64,000 nucleotides of DNA from an uncultured Mucispirillum sp. (GCA_944323205.1 CALURO010000001.1:243092-307091); one strand, 5' to 3'. Positions 16,041-25,691 are shown, counted from the first letter of the stretch. Notes: generated by a model from the sequence alone, not told the origin. Program-made: numbers and translations.

Positions 16041-17346
16041 TATTATTCTCCATAAAAGTAACATATATATCTGGATATGCTATCTTATTAATAATACAGG
16101 TATAGGGGCCGCTTCCCTTATCTGCAGTACCGTCTGTTACATAAAGTTTACCGTCTGTATCTGGTGCCTGAAATAAAGCCCTGCCCTCTAATATAAATTC
16201 AAAATCATCATTTACCTTATCAATAAAGCATATAAACTCTTTCTTTTTATATTCTCTTAATCTGGCACTTGTTATTTTCTTTTGCAGATTCTGCAGTTTT
16301 TTTATTCTTTCTTTTTTTGTTTTCTCATCTATATCATCATTATAGTTATATGCAATAGAGCCCTCTTCTTTATAGTATGGAAAAAAGCCTGCATAATCTG
16401 GTTTTTTATCTTCTATAAAATGATAGAGCTCATTAAAATCTTCCTCAGTTTCACCGGGAAAACCTACTATAAATGTAGTTCTAATAAATGCTTCAGGACA
16501 GAGTTTCCTTATTGTATCAAACACATTATCTATAACCTGCCTTGTAGAAGCACGCCTCATTTTAGTAAGTATTTTATCACCTGCATGCTGAACAGGCACT
16601 TCAAAATATTTTATTATATTTTTTGTTTCTGATACAAACTTAATAAGCTCTTCTGATACACCTTCAGGATTTAAGTAAAGCATTCTAAAAAGCAGGCCGC
16701 TGAACTTTTCTGTAAGTCTTTTCATAAGTGGTATAAGTTTTTCTTCACCATATATATCAATACCATACTGAGTGGTATCCTGACTTATAATAATAATCTC
16801 TTTTACCCCTTGTTCTAAAAGCATTGCCACTTCCTGCTCAATATCTTCCATAGTTCTGCTTTTAAGCCTGCCACGGATATTTGGTATAACACAAAATGCA
16901 CATGTATTATTACAGCCTTCACTGATTTTTACATAAGCATAGTATGGTGCATTTGTTATTGCCCTTACATTCTCACCGCTTTGCTTTTCTACTTTAAATT
17001 CTTTTCGCAGATAGTCTGCTGCTTCGCTTAGTTTACCTACACCTGTAACAAAATCTATTTCAGGCATTTCTTTTAATATTTCATCTTTATATCTTTCCAC
17101 CATACAGCCGGTAACAATTAATTTTGCCTTTTTAGATATAAGAGTTTCCATTTGTAATATATTATCAACAGCTTCCTTAACTGCTGGCTCAATAAATCCA
17201 CATGTATTAATAATAACAGCGTCACATTTTACAGGGTCTGTTTCTGCAATAAAGCCGTCCCCAGAAAGCTCGCCTATTAAATATTCAAAATCAACCTGAT
17301 TTTTTGCACAGCCTAAACTTACATAACTTATTTTTTTCTGTTTCAT
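16033..17346 (-). CDS. rimO: Ribosomal protein S12 methylthiotransferase
   Basis: 437 residues. An N-terminal UPF0004 domain (SYVSLGCAKNQVDFEYLIG) holds one iron-sulfur cluster. The radical-SAM motif ISEGCNNTCAFCVIPNIRGR holds the second. A TRAM domain closes the protein. RimO adds a methylthio group to Asp89 of S12; the LGCAKN start with D rather than E and the GR-L-KSR motif fit RimO better than MiaB. It is followed by the TPR lipoprotein gene with overlap. Confidence 0.95.
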   Translation of the reverse strand: MKQKKISYVSLGCAKNQVDFEYLIGELSGDGFIAETDPVKCDAVIINTCGFIEPAVKEAVDNILQMETLISKKAKLIVTGCMVERYKDEILKEMPEIDFVTGVGKLSEAADYLRKEFKVEKQSGENVRAITNAPYYAYVKISEGCNNTCAFCVIPNIRGRLKSRTMEDIEQEVAMLLEQGVKEIIIISQDTTQYGIDIYGEEKLIPLMKRLTEKFSGLLFRMLYLNPEGVSEELIKFVSETKNIIKYFEVPVQHAGDKILTKMRRASTRQVIDNVFDTIRKLCPEAFIRTTFIVGFPGETEEDFNELYHFIEDKKPDYAGFFPYYKEEGSIAYNYNDDIDEKTKKERIKKLQNLQKKITSARLREYKKKEFICFIDKVNDDFEFILEGRALFQAPDTDGKLYVTDGTADKGSGPYTCIINKIAYPDIYVTFMENNNG

Positions 17347-17354
17347 CTACATTC

Positions 17355-18296
17355 CTAATATTGTATTATATTATCTATTTTTTTAAAATATGATTGTATT
17401 TCTTCCTTATCTTTACCCATCTGGGAAATTAATTCATTAAATGAATTAAACTTTATATCACTTCGTATATATTTATACAATATTATTTCTGCATATTCTC
17501 CATAAATTTCTTCATTAAAGTCAAAAATATTTGCCTCTACACGCAACTCAAGTCCATGCTTAATAGTTGGCCGCCTGCCAATATAAGCCATAGCATTATA
17601 TATGTTACCTTTTATTTTCACTTTTGCAGCATACACTCCAAAAGCTGGTATCATTTCATTTACTACTTTTAAGTTCATAGTAGGATATCCAAAAGTTCTG
17701 CCCATTTTATCTCCATGGATAACCTCCCCTTCTAAACTATAAGGACATGATAAAAACCTGCCGGCTTCTTCTACCTGCCCCTGCTCTAATAAAGAGCGGA
17801 TTCGTGAGCTTGATATATCTATACCGTTTCTATCCTTTAACTTATGGGCAAACATACATTCAAAGCCATATTTTGCTCCAAGCTGAGATAAAAGTGATGT
17901 ATTGCCAGACTTACCGCTTCCAAATCTATAATCAGTGCCTACAATAACTAATGCAGCATTTAGTTTTTCTACAAGTATCTCTTTTACAAACTGTTCAGGG
18001 TTTAAATCTGCAAGTTTTTTGTTAAACTCTGCTGTTACAAGATAATCTGTTTCCTGCTCTAAAAATTTCTTCATTCTTTTTTTAGGTGTGGAAATAAGCT
18101 TTATTGGTTTATTAAAAAACTTAAACGGGTGTGGCTCAAAGGTTAAAATAACACTTTTTAAACCACGACGAGCTGATTCTTCTTTTAATACTGAAATTAT
18201 AAGCCTGTGTCCTAAATGAAGACCGTCAAAATTACCGATACATACAGCACTTTTTTCTTTTATAGATATATTTTCAAGACCGTAAACAACTTCCAT
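17355..18296 (-). CDS. ribF: Bifunctional riboflavin kinase/FAD synthetase
   Basis: 313 residues. The N-terminal nucleotidyltransferase has CIGNFDGLHLGHRLII and LTFEPHP, plus DGIDISSSRIR-type ISSSRIR. The C-terminal kinase has GRTFGYPTMNLK and the end RRPTIKHGLELRVEANIFDF. It makes FMN and then FAD from riboflavin. It lies 8 bases upstream of rimO in the same direction. Confidence 0.96.
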   Translation of the reverse strand: MEVVYGLENISIKEKSAVCIGNFDGLHLGHRLIISVLKEESARRGLKSVILTFEPHPFKFFNKPIKLISTPKKRMKKFLEQETDYLVTAEFNKKLADLNPEQFVKEILVEKLNAALVIVGTDYRFGSGKSGNTSLLSQLGAKYGFECMFAHKLKDRNGIDISSSRIRSLLEQGQVEEAGRFLSCPYSLEGEVIHGDKMGRTFGYPTMNLKVVNEMIPAFGVYAAKVKIKGNIYNAMAYIGRRPTIKHGLELRVEANIFDFNEEIYGEYAEIILYKYIRSDIKFNSFNELISQMGKDKEEIQSYFKKIDNIIQY

Positions 18297-18303
18297 ATAA
18301 ATA

Positions 18304-19074
18304 TTAATCCCTTTTACAGCATGATTTTACAACTTCTACCATAATATCTTCTGACTTGTGAAATGTATGGTACATTTTATCTGGTGCTGTATGAATATAA
18401 TAATCCCATACTAAAAACCATACACCGCATGTTATAAAGCCTAAAATAGTATAAGTTACAAAATCTTTTTTTATCCTTTTATCTGTGCAGTAAATAAGTG
18501 GCTGGTCTATAAGTTTAAGTGACAAAAATATATGACTTATATTATCATACATTTCACTTTCAAACTGCTGCACATCGTCCCATATTCTATTCATTTTATA
18601 AATATATATTAATACAACAACTGCAGTATCAATACCCCATATTACAAGTAATGCTGTTAATGTTACAGCAGATATATTTGATATACCTGTAAAAGCTATG
18701 AAAAGCACTGCAAATAAAGTAAATATTATAACTGGTATAAATGCTTTTATTACAAACGGCATTACAGGTCTTACTTCCCTTTGAAACCTTGCAAGCCTGC
18801 CCTTTAACTCTGCCATATATACTGCATAATTTTCAAGCCCTCTTTCATTTGATTCAAGCTCTATAAAATGGATTATCATATCAAAAAATTCATACTTTCT
18901 TCTAATATATTTATCAACCCTTAATATACGCTTTATAAATACATATATTAAAGCTGTTCCTAATGTAAGCCAGCTTAAAACAAAAGTAAGCAGAAACCAG
19001 TTAATAAGGGGCTTATCCACTTTCTGCCTTTCTAAAATATTTTCCTGAAGCTGATTATATACCAGATTTACCAT
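18304..19074 (-). CDS. Multi-pass membrane protein, paralogue of the 19217 gene
   Basis: 256 residues with four or five membrane helices: about 27-47, a pair near 105-160, and one near 210-230. The soluble start and middle are charged. The end TCGVWFLVWDYYIHTAPDKM matches the end of the 19217-20170 product (FFFIIWDYQMVMAKQKY) in both position and pattern, so the two are distant paralogues. The W-D-Y stretch resembles DUF4234-type proteins. The start has GAGAGG 8 bases upstream. Function unknown. Confidence 0.7.
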   Translation of the reverse strand: MVNLVYNQLQENILERQKVDKPLINWFLLTFVLSWLTLGTALIYVFIKRILRVDKYIRRKYEFFDMIIHFIELESNERGLENYAVYMAELKGRLARFQREVRPVMPFVIKAFIPVIIFTLFAVLFIAFTGISNISAVTLTALLVIWGIDTAVVVLIYIYKMNRIWDDVQQFESEMYDNISHIFLSLKLIDQPLIYCTDKRIKKDFVTYTILGFITCGVWFLVWDYYIHTAPDKMYHTFHKSEDIMVEVVKSCCKRD

Positions 19075-19103
19075 ACATATGACCTCTCAATATATATAAT
19101 TAA

Positions 19104-19214
19104 TTAATATTCTAAAATTTCTATTAATTTATCTTTCACGGGATATATCATTGTTAAATATTTTTTTGCAGCTGCACTGATATTATTTGCAAAATTATTT
19201 TCTGTATTATCCAT
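19104..19214 (-). CDS. Possible 36-residue protein between the paralogous membrane genes
   Basis: ATG at 19212-19214, two bases after the stop of the 19217 gene; stop at 19104-19106. The peptide MDNTENNFANNISAAAKKY followed by LTMIYPVKDKLIEILEY is amphipathic. No distinct ribosome site is visible, so translation would have to be coupled to the gene ahead. The spacing suggests a real gene, but conservation would have to be shown. Confidence 0.35.
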   Translation of the reverse strand: MDNTENNFANNISAAAKKYLTMIYPVKDKLIEILEY

Positions 19215-19216
19215 AT

Positions 19217-20170
19217 TTAATACTCATTTCTAATTAAATCTGCAAAATAATCTTCCACAATATATGCCTTTAATAAATATTTCTGTTTAGCCATTACCAT
19301 TTGATAATCCCATATGATAAAAAAGAAACCTGTTAAGATGCTTACTATAAAATAAACCGCAAAAGGCTGTTTTAATGTTTTATCAACAGGATAATTTACT
19401 ATTTTTTTATTTTTATTACTATCTGGTATTATCTGCTGAAAAGTATCTGTAACATCTTTTTCAAATAAGCTTATTTCATACCATATTTCATTTTTACGCT
19501 TTAATGGGTTAATTATAAAAAACTTATATGCAAGTATTGATAATATACCAGATATAACTATGATGATTATTATTGCCTGATAAGAATTATTAGGATAATA
19601 TTTTTCCAGACTTTTTGTTATAAATAGACCAATAAAAAAAGTAATACAAACCATAAAAAGTACAAAAAATAATATAATACCAAAAATCTCTTTTCCTGCA
19701 GTATTTAGTTTATATTTTTTAGGAAATATCACTGTATATTCATTAATCTTATTAGAATATTCTGCTGCAACAGTATATTTTTCTGACATTCTTTTATAAA
19801 GCAGTTCATAAAATTTTGTTTTTCTATCAACATAAGTATTAACCAGCTTATCTTTCATGTGCATATTCTGCAGCCAGATACCTGCATATATAATAAGAAA
19901 TAAGACAGTAACAGTTAATACCATAAATTCACTGCCAATATATGCTTCTAATAATCCGATTGATGCAATGAATAATAAAGGCAACATTGTAAGCATTATA
20001 AAATTTTTTGCCCATATTTTCTGCAGATTATCTATACGGCATCTTGAATATATATTTTCTTCCAAAGTAATTTCTTTTTGGCTGTCATAATGATAGCTGC
20101 TTGAATGAATTGTATACTGATTATTATACTGCGGCTTGAATAACTCCCTGTCTTTCCGAAATATACCCAT
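19217..20170 (-). CDS. Multi-pass membrane protein, paralogue of the 18304 gene
   Basis: 317 residues. Membrane helices near 57-75, 80-98, 162-185, 198-220 and 275-295, with a charged linker between the pairs. The C-terminal IWDY motif and the two-pair helix layout match the 18304-19074 product. The start is one base after the cinA stop codon in the same direction, so it belongs to the his-pgpA-cinA operon. Function unknown. Confidence 0.7.
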   Translation of the reverse strand: MGIFRKDRELFKPQYNNQYTIHSSSYHYDSQKEITLEENIYSRCRIDNLQKIWAKNFIMLTMLPLLFIASIGLLEAYIGSEFMVLTVTVLFLIIYAGIWLQNMHMKDKLVNTYVDRKTKFYELLYKRMSEKYTVAAEYSNKINEYTVIFPKKYKLNTAGKEIFGIILFFVLFMVCITFFIGLFITKSLEKYYPNNSYQAIIIIIVISGILSILAYKFFIINPLKRKNEIWYEISLFEKDVTDTFQQIIPDSNKNKKIVNYPVDKTLKQPFAVYFIVSILTGFFFIIWDYQMVMAKQKYLLKAYIVEDYFADLIRNEY

Positions 20171-20171
20171 A

Positions 20172-21389
20172 TTAATTCTCTGTTACAGCATTTAAAAGAT
20201 AAAAGAGTGCCTTTTTTGCACTTCTCATTCTGACCTGATATCTATCGCCATTGAATATATTTTTATATACTTCTGTATTGTTTTTATGTGATACTCCAAT
20301 ATATACAAGCCCAACAGGTTTAGTATCAGTTGCACCGCCCGGACCTGCAATACCTGTGATAGATACAGAATAATCTGTTTTCATTAAATCTTTTACACCA
20401 CGAGCCATAAATGAAGCACATTCTTCACTTACTGCACCGTAATCTTTTAATATATGTTCTGGAACATTTAACACATTCTGCTTAACAGAATTATCATAAC
20501 TTACAACTGAACCCATAAATACAGCAGATGCACCGCTTATATTTGTAATATACTCTGATAATAAGCCGCCTGTGCAGCTTTCTGCAAAAGATACAGTTTT
20601 GTTTCTCTCCTTTAATAAATCTATTATTAATTTTGCTTCATCTGTATAATTATCACCTAAATAACTATCCTTAAAATGCTGTGCTAATTCTTTTGATATA
20701 TTATCTATTTCCTGATTATTATATCCCCTTAATTTAACAACAACCTTGCCACTGCCTGCATTTATAATACATTCAGTTTCACTGCTTATTTTTAAATCTC
20801 TTATAACTGCATCTACATCAGATTCTGCAATAGATAAAAAATGCAAGTCTTTACATATAATCTCTTTAAAAGAAAATTTTTTCCTTAAAACAGGCAGTAC
20901 TTCATCTAAAAACATAGTTTTCATTTCTACAGGCACTCCGGGCATACATATAATATCTGCTCTGTTTAAATGCATGCCAAAACCTAACGCTGTGCCTTTT
21001 TCATTATGATAAAGAGTGCAGCCAGCAGGCAGCATAGACTGATGCTTATGCTCTTTTCTAACAGTTACACCTGCCCTTTCAAGCCTTTCTTTCATATGCT
21101 TATATGCTTTTTCATTAAGAGCTGCTTCCACACTGCATGCAGAAGCTAAACATTCTGCGGTTATATCATCAAAAGTTGGACCAAGACCGCCAGTTGTAAG
21201 TATTAAATCAAAATCCTTTGAAAGTGACTGAAAAAGAGAAATTATTTCTTCTTTATTATCTTTAACTATGCGTATCATATCTGGTGCAATACCATAATGG
21301 GAAAGATTATTTGCAATAAAAGATGAATTAGTATCAACAACACTTCCCTCTAAAAGCTCTGAACCAATACTTAGGATACATGAACGCAT
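20172..21389 (-). CDS. cinA: CinA-family nicotinamide-nucleotide amidase
   Basis: 405 residues from the ATG at 21387-21389, which has GGAG 8 bases upstream; an ATG five codons earlier overlaps the pgpA stop and lacks a site. The N-terminal MoaB/MogA-like domain has SIGSELLEGSVVDTNSSFI and TTGGLGPTFDDITAE. The C-terminal amidase domain has FAESCTGGLLSEYI and SITGIAGPGGAT. Such proteins hydrolyse NMN amide and/or ADP-ribose compounds in NAD recycling. In the minus-strand operon it follows pgpA. Confidence 0.93.
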   Translation of the reverse strand: MRSCILSIGSELLEGSVVDTNSSFIANNLSHYGIAPDMIRIVKDNKEEIISLFQSLSKDFDLILTTGGLGPTFDDITAECLASACSVEAALNEKAYKHMKERLERAGVTVRKEHKHQSMLPAGCTLYHNEKGTALGFGMHLNRADIICMPGVPVEMKTMFLDEVLPVLRKKFSFKEIICKDLHFLSIAESDVDAVIRDLKISSETECIINAGSGKVVVKLRGYNNQEIDNISKELAQHFKDSYLGDNYTDEAKLIIDLLKERNKTVSFAESCTGGLLSEYITNISGASAVFMGSVVSYDNSVKQNVLNVPEHILKDYGAVSEECASFMARGVKDLMKTDYSVSITGIAGPGGATDTKPVGLVYIGVSHKNNTEVYKNIFNGDRYQVRMRSAKKALFYLLNAVTEN

Positions 21390-21403
21390 GAATTTATACT
21401 CCA

Positions 21404-21880
21404 TTATAATGCAATCTTATAATATTCTAAGATTTTTATTACAATAAACCATAATGCAGCAGCATACAAACCTGCAGCAATATCATCAAGCATTATACCC
21501 CAGCCGTTTTTTATTCTGTCAAAAAAGCTCACTGGAAAAGGTTTTAATATATCAAAAAATCTAAATAATATAAAACCTGCTAATATATATACAGGCTTAA
21601 ATGGAAAGATAATATAAAAAAGCAGTAAACCTGCTACTTCATCTATTACAACACAGCCCGGGTCTTCCATACCAGAAAGTATAGAATATCTGCCAGAAAC
21701 ATAAACACCTAGGAAAAATATTAATGCAAAAACTGCCCATTGAAAATAAACAGGCAGAAAAGTACATAAAAAACCAATGGGAATAGCTGCAAGACTGCCA
21801 AATGTACCCGGCATAAATGGAATTTTTCCCATATAAAAGCCTGTTGCAAGTATATCAGTTAAAAAAGGAATTTTTTTCAT
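21404..21880 (-). CDS. pgpA: Phosphatidylglycerophosphatase A
   Basis: 158 residues, three or four membrane helices. Family motifs are visible: GKIPFMPGTFGSLAAIP, then CVVIDEVAGLLL and the acidic end GWGIMLDDIAAGLYA. PgpA removes phosphate from phosphatidylglycerophosphate to give phosphatidylglycerol at the inner membrane. It lies 6 bases after hisA. Confidence 0.92.
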   Translation of the reverse strand: MKKIPFLTDILATGFYMGKIPFMPGTFGSLAAIPIGFLCTFLPVYFQWAVFALIFFLGVYVSGRYSILSGMEDPGCVVIDEVAGLLLFYIIFPFKPVYILAGFILFRFFDILKPFPVSFFDRIKNGWGIMLDDIAAGLYAAALWFIVIKILEYYKIAL

Positions 21881-21886
21881 ATTATG

Positions 21887-22606
21887 CTACCTTTGGTTAA
21901 ACACTTCTTCCAAATTGATTTTATTTTCATATATTGCCTTGCCAACAATACAGCCTTTTATATTTTTATGGTTCATACTTCTTAACAGCTTAATATCATC
22001 AATACCTGATACACCGCCTGATGCTATTACTGGAAATATTGAATTATCTGCTACTTTTTTAATCTGCTCAATGTTTATGCCTGCAAGCATACCATCTTTT
22101 TCTATATCTGTAAAAATAACACTGTCTATCTGACAGCCTTCGTATCTTTTTATAATATCAAAAACTGATAAGGAACTTTCTTCATACCAGCCTTCTGTTG
22201 CTGCCATCATATTTTTTGCATCAATACCTAAAATTATTTTATTTGGATATTTTTCTGCTGCAGCCTTAACAAATTCCGGGTCTTTAACTGCAACAGTGCC
22301 AAGTATTGCATAGCTTATCCCCATATCCATATAAGCATCAAGACGAGCCATATCTCTAATGCCGCCCCCTACTTCTATCTGCAGCTTTGATTTTTCTACT
22401 ACTTCTTTTATTATATTAAAGTTTTGGTTTTCACCAGTTCTTGCACCATTTAAATCTACAATATGCAGCCTTTCCACACCAAGCTCTGCAAACATTAGTG
22501 CAATATCTCTCGGGTCATGACCATATTCTGTTGCATCTTCCATAATACCTTTTTTAAGTCTGACAACTTTTTCATCAAGTAAGTCAATAGCTGGTATAAT
22601 TATCAT
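21887..22606 (-). CDS. hisA: ProFAR isomerase of histidine synthesis
   Basis: 239 residues, a TIM barrel. IIPAIDLLDEKVVRLKKG at the start carries the catalytic Asp; the second catalytic Asp lies in VIFTDIEKDGML. The phosphate-binding loops are EVGGGIRD and ASGGVSG. It isomerises ProFAR to PRFAR, the substrate of HisF/HisH. Preceded by hisH (18 bases). Confidence 0.97.
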   Translation of the reverse strand: MIIIPAIDLLDEKVVRLKKGIMEDATEYGHDPRDIALMFAELGVERLHIVDLNGARTGENQNFNIIKEVVEKSKLQIEVGGGIRDMARLDAYMDMGISYAILGTVAVKDPEFVKAAAEKYPNKIILGIDAKNMMAATEGWYEESSLSVFDIIKRYEGCQIDSVIFTDIEKDGMLAGINIEQIKKVADNSIFPVIASGGVSGIDDIKLLRSMNHKNIKGCIVGKAIYENKINLEEVFNQR

Positions 22607-22624
22607 ATTTTATAACCTCATATA

Positions 22625-23239
22625 TTATAAATTACAAAAGTTTTCCAGCAGTTTAAGCCCTGCCTGCTGGCTTTTTTCTGGGTGAAACTGCACTCCCGTT
22701 ATGTTTTCATAAGTGACAGCAGAAACAAAATCTATACCGTAATTAGTTTTACCCTGCACATTTTTTTCATCTGCACACTCTCCATAAAAAGAGTGAACAA
22801 AATAAAAATAAGAATCCTGCTTTATATTTTTAAATACTGGGTGATTTTCTTTAAAATGTATACTGTTCCAGCCAGTATGAGGTATTTTCATACCTTTACT
22901 TATAAGCTCATCTGGAAACCTTTTTACTGCACCTTTAATGTATCCAAGCCCATCATGTACACCAAATTCATAACTTTTTTCAAAAAGAGCCTGCATACCT
23001 ATACATATTCCTAAAAATGGATTACCTTTCTGGATAAATTCATCAACTGCTGAGATAAGCCCCTGTTTTCTCATACCAGCCATACAGTCACCAAATGCAC
23101 CATTGCCTGGAAAAACTATATGGCCTGCTTTTCTGACTATCTCTGCATCAGATGTAATTTCTGCTTTAAATCCAACATATTCTATGGATTTTTGAACACT
23201 GCGAAGATTACCGCCGCCAAAATCTATTATTGTAATCAT
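22625..23239 (-). CDS. hisH: Imidazole glycerol phosphate synthase glutaminase subunit
   Basis: 204 residues, class I glutamine amidotransferase. Nucleophile Cys in FLGICIGMQALFE (about residue 79), His and Glu of the triad in VQFHPEKSQQAG (about 185). It feeds ammonia to HisF. One base separates it from hisB. hisF, its obligate partner, is not next to hisA here and must be elsewhere. Confidence 0.97.
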   Translation of the reverse strand: MITIIDFGGGNLRSVQKSIEYVGFKAEITSDAEIVRKAGHIVFPGNGAFGDCMAGMRKQGLISAVDEFIQKGNPFLGICIGMQALFEKSYEFGVHDGLGYIKGAVKRFPDELISKGMKIPHTGWNSIHFKENHPVFKNIKQDSYFYFVHSFYGECADEKNVQGKTNYGIDFVSAVTYENITGVQFHPEKSQQAGLKLLENFCNL

Positions 23240-23240
23240 A

Positions 23241-23822
23241 TTATTCTATTATTCCTTTTGTAGACATTAATCTATCACTTTCTACTGTTAGTGCTTCTTT
23301 TAAAGCTCTTGCAAATGATTTAAAGGCTGCTTCTGATACATGGTGAGAATTGCCACCCTTATGCATGATAATATGCAGGTTAATTTTTGCATTATAAACA
23401 AAAGCTCTGAAAAATTCTTCTATTAATTCCATATCAAAATCGCCGCATTTTTGTGACAAGAACTCTAAATTATTTGTAAAATAAGGCCTTCCGCCAAAAT
23501 CTATAACACATTCTACTAATGCTTCGTCCATTGGCACTTTAAAAAAACCATATCTTTTTATGCCTTTTTTATCCCCTGCTGCACTATAAAATGCCTGTCC
23601 TAAAAGTATGCCTGTATCTTCTACAGTATGATGAAAATCTATATGAGTATCGCCACCAGCCTTAATTTCCAGCCCAAATGAGCCATGGTGAGCAAAAAGC
23701 TCAAGCATATGGTCAAAAAAACCAATGCCTGTAGATATGCTGTAATCATATTTTTCTAAGTCTAAAGATATTTCTATCTGAGTTTCTTTTGTGTTTCGGC
23801 TGCCTTTAAACTGTCTTGCCAT
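23241..23822 (-). CDS. hisB: Imidazoleglycerol-phosphate dehydratase
   Basis: 193 residues, a monofunctional dehydratase. Manganese-binding histidine motifs: FDHMLELFAHHG, DTHIDFHHTVEDTG and GNSHHVSEAAFK. It turns imidazole glycerol phosphate into imidazole acetol phosphate. It is the first gene of the hisB-hisH-hisA-pgpA-cinA run, with 200 bases of control region upstream that hold a 20-base palindrome. Confidence 0.97.
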   Translation of the reverse strand: MARQFKGSRNTKETQIEISLDLEKYDYSISTGIGFFDHMLELFAHHGSFGLEIKAGGDTHIDFHHTVEDTGILLGQAFYSAAGDKKGIKRYGFFKVPMDEALVECVIDFGGRPYFTNNLEFLSQKCGDFDMELIEEFFRAFVYNAKINLHIIMHKGGNSHHVSEAAFKSFARALKEALTVESDRLMSTKGIIE

Positions 23823-23960
23823 TTAATCACCTAAATATATTTTCTTTTATTGTATAATATATAGTAAAAAAAATAAAGTGTTTTATAAAACATATTTTTT
23901 ACTTGTCTTGACTAACAATACATATATTACACACTTTTACAAAAAAACAACCTTTGGTGG

Positions 23961-23980
23961 CTTATCTAAATTTAGATAAG
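23961..23980. promoter_or_regulatory. Perfect 20-base palindrome upstream of hisB
   Basis: CTTATCTAAATTTAGATAAG, about 140 bases before the hisB start and 45 bases past the murB stop. There is no T run on either side, so an operator is more likely than a terminator. No second copy was noticed in the window. Confidence 0.5.
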
Positions 23981-24024
23981 TTCCAAATTTGATACAGAAT
24001 ATAAATATTCATTTGATAATAATG

Positions 24025-24894
24025 CTATTTTTTAAACCCTATCATTCTAACTTCAGGCTCTAATTTTATACCAGTTTTATCATATACTGTTTTTTGAATA
24101 TGTAAAATAAGATTATAAATATCTTCACTTGTTGCATTATCTTCATTTAAGATAAAATTAGCATGCTTTGTGCTGACTTCTGCTCCACCGATACGGCAGC
24201 CTTTAAGAGAGCATTTTTCTATTAATGTGCCTGCATAATTTCCTTCCGGTCTTTTAAATACTGAGCCGCAGGAAGGTTTATGAAGCGGCTGTTTTTCTTT
24301 TCGTTTTTCAAGTATTTCTTTTCTTATATTTAAAAGTTCTTCACTTTCATTTCTGCTGTATAAAAACTCTGCCCATAAAACAATATAACCATTTATGCCC
24401 GGGCTTAGTCTGTATCCATACCCTATTTCTTCATTAGTTTTTATTACTATGCTGCCATTTTTATCCATAAGGGCAGCTTTTATATTTGTATCCTTTATTT
24501 CCTGATTATATGCTCCTGCATTCATTTTAACAGCGCCGCCAAGAGTGCCCGGAATACCTGCCATTGATTCCATTCCAGAAAGCCCGTGACTGCATGCATA
24601 ATATACTAAATCTGCTAGATTTATACCAGCACCGCATTTGACTACATTATTACCGTAGTTAATAATATATCTGTTTAGCCTTGCAGTGCATATAATAAGC
24701 CCATTATAACCATCATCACTTACTAATAAGTTAGAGCCACCACCTATTACTTCATAATCAAGATTATTACTACGGGCAAAATCTAATGCCTGTTTTACAT
24801 CATCATTATTAAAGCATGCAGCAAAATATTTTGCAGGACCGCCTGTTTTATAGCTTGTATAATCTTTTAAAAAAACATTTTCTTCTATTCTCAT
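24025..24894 (-). CDS. murB: UDP-N-acetylenolpyruvoylglucosamine reductase
   Basis: 289 residues from the ATG at 24892-24894, overlapping the stop of the upstream gene by one base (TGATG). FAD-binding stretch DYTSYKTGGPAKYF and GGGSNLLVSD; IPGTLGGAVKMNAGA; the catalytic Ser lies in HKPSCGSVFKRPEGNYAG and the Glu in LEPEVRMIG. It reduces the enolpyruvyl group to make UDP-MurNAc in the cytosol. The short form without an extra C-terminal domain is a type II MurB. Confidence 0.97.
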   Translation of the reverse strand: MRIEENVFLKDYTSYKTGGPAKYFAACFNNDDVKQALDFARSNNLDYEVIGGGSNLLVSDDGYNGLIICTARLNRYIINYGNNVVKCGAGINLADLVYYACSHGLSGMESMAGIPGTLGGAVKMNAGAYNQEIKDTNIKAALMDKNGSIVIKTNEEIGYGYRLSPGINGYIVLWAEFLYSRNESEELLNIRKEILEKRKEKQPLHKPSCGSVFKRPEGNYAGTLIEKCSLKGCRIGGAEVSTKHANFILNEDNATSEDIYNLILHIQKTVYDKTGIKLEPEVRMIGFKK

Positions 24895-25691
24895 CACTGT
24901 TTGTTTATTGCTGCACCCTGTAATATATTTTTACAGTTACAGTCTTCCCTTTTATCATATTTTATATACTGCTCTATTATCTGCGATATTTTTAATGTAT
25001 TTCGCCCAGCTTCTTCAATTACTTCATCACTTGTAAGTTTTCTGTTTTCTTCAACACCTGCTGCCGCATTTGTAACAATGGATATATTTGCATAACATAT
25101 TCCCATTTCTTTAGACAGTGTAACTTCTGGAAAAAGTGTCATACCCACCATATCTGCTCCCCATGCTCTATACATCTTTATTTCAGCAGGGGTTTCAAAA
25201 CGGGGGCCGTTAGTGCATATATATGTGCCTTTATCAATAAGATTAATACCGCATAAGTCTGCACTTTCTTTTAATTTCTGCCTTACAGACGGACAAAAAG
25301 GCTGGCTCATATCAATATGCACCACATAGCCTACTCTGTCATAAAAAGTAATATTTCCCCTTACAGTATTATCTATTGCATCATCTGTTAAAATTAAATC
25401 ACCGTTTTTATAATTTAAGTTTATACCACCAACAGCTGAAAACGATAATATTTCTTTAACTCCAGCCTGATAAAACCCATAAATATTTGCTTTATAATTT
25501 ATCTGATGTGGCGCAAACCTGTGGTCATCGCCATGCCTTGATAAAGAATAAACTATCACATCATTATTTTTATATACTTTATATTTGCAGCTTGGTCTGC
25601 CATAAGGTGTTTCTATAAACTCTTCACCGTAAAAAGAAAGTGATGTAATATTTTCTAATCCACTGCCACCGATTATACCAATTTTCTTCAT
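24894..25691 (-). CDS. mtnP: MTAP/PNP-family nucleoside phosphorylase
   Basis: 265 residues. IGIIGGSGLE at the start binds phosphate; SRHGDDHRFAPHQINY and ICTNGPRFETPAEIKMYR are typical of the MTA phosphorylase subgroup. The base- and ribose-binding stretch has MVGMTLFPEVTLSKE and VTNAAAGV. It releases adenine (or hypoxanthine) from 5'-methylthioadenosine or methylthioinosine. Adenosine/inosine preference cannot be fixed by eye. Coupled to murB by overlap. Confidence 0.88.
   Translation of the reverse strand: MKKIGIIGGSGLENITSLSFYGEEFIETPYGRPSCKYKVYKNNDVIVYSLSRHGDDHRFAPHQINYKANIYGFYQAGVKEILSFSAVGGINLNYKNGDLILTDDAIDNTVRGNITFYDRVGYVVHIDMSQPFCPSVRQKLKESADLCGINLIDKGTYICTNGPRFETPAEIKMYRAWGADMVGMTLFPEVTLSKEMGICYANISIVTNAAAGVEENRKLTSDEVIEEAGRNTLKISQIIEQYIKYDKREDCNCKNILQGAAINKQ

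Noticed and set aside
23823..24024. His-rich leader peptide or T-box before hisB
   Set aside because: I found no run of His codons and no T-box core; only the palindrome stands out.
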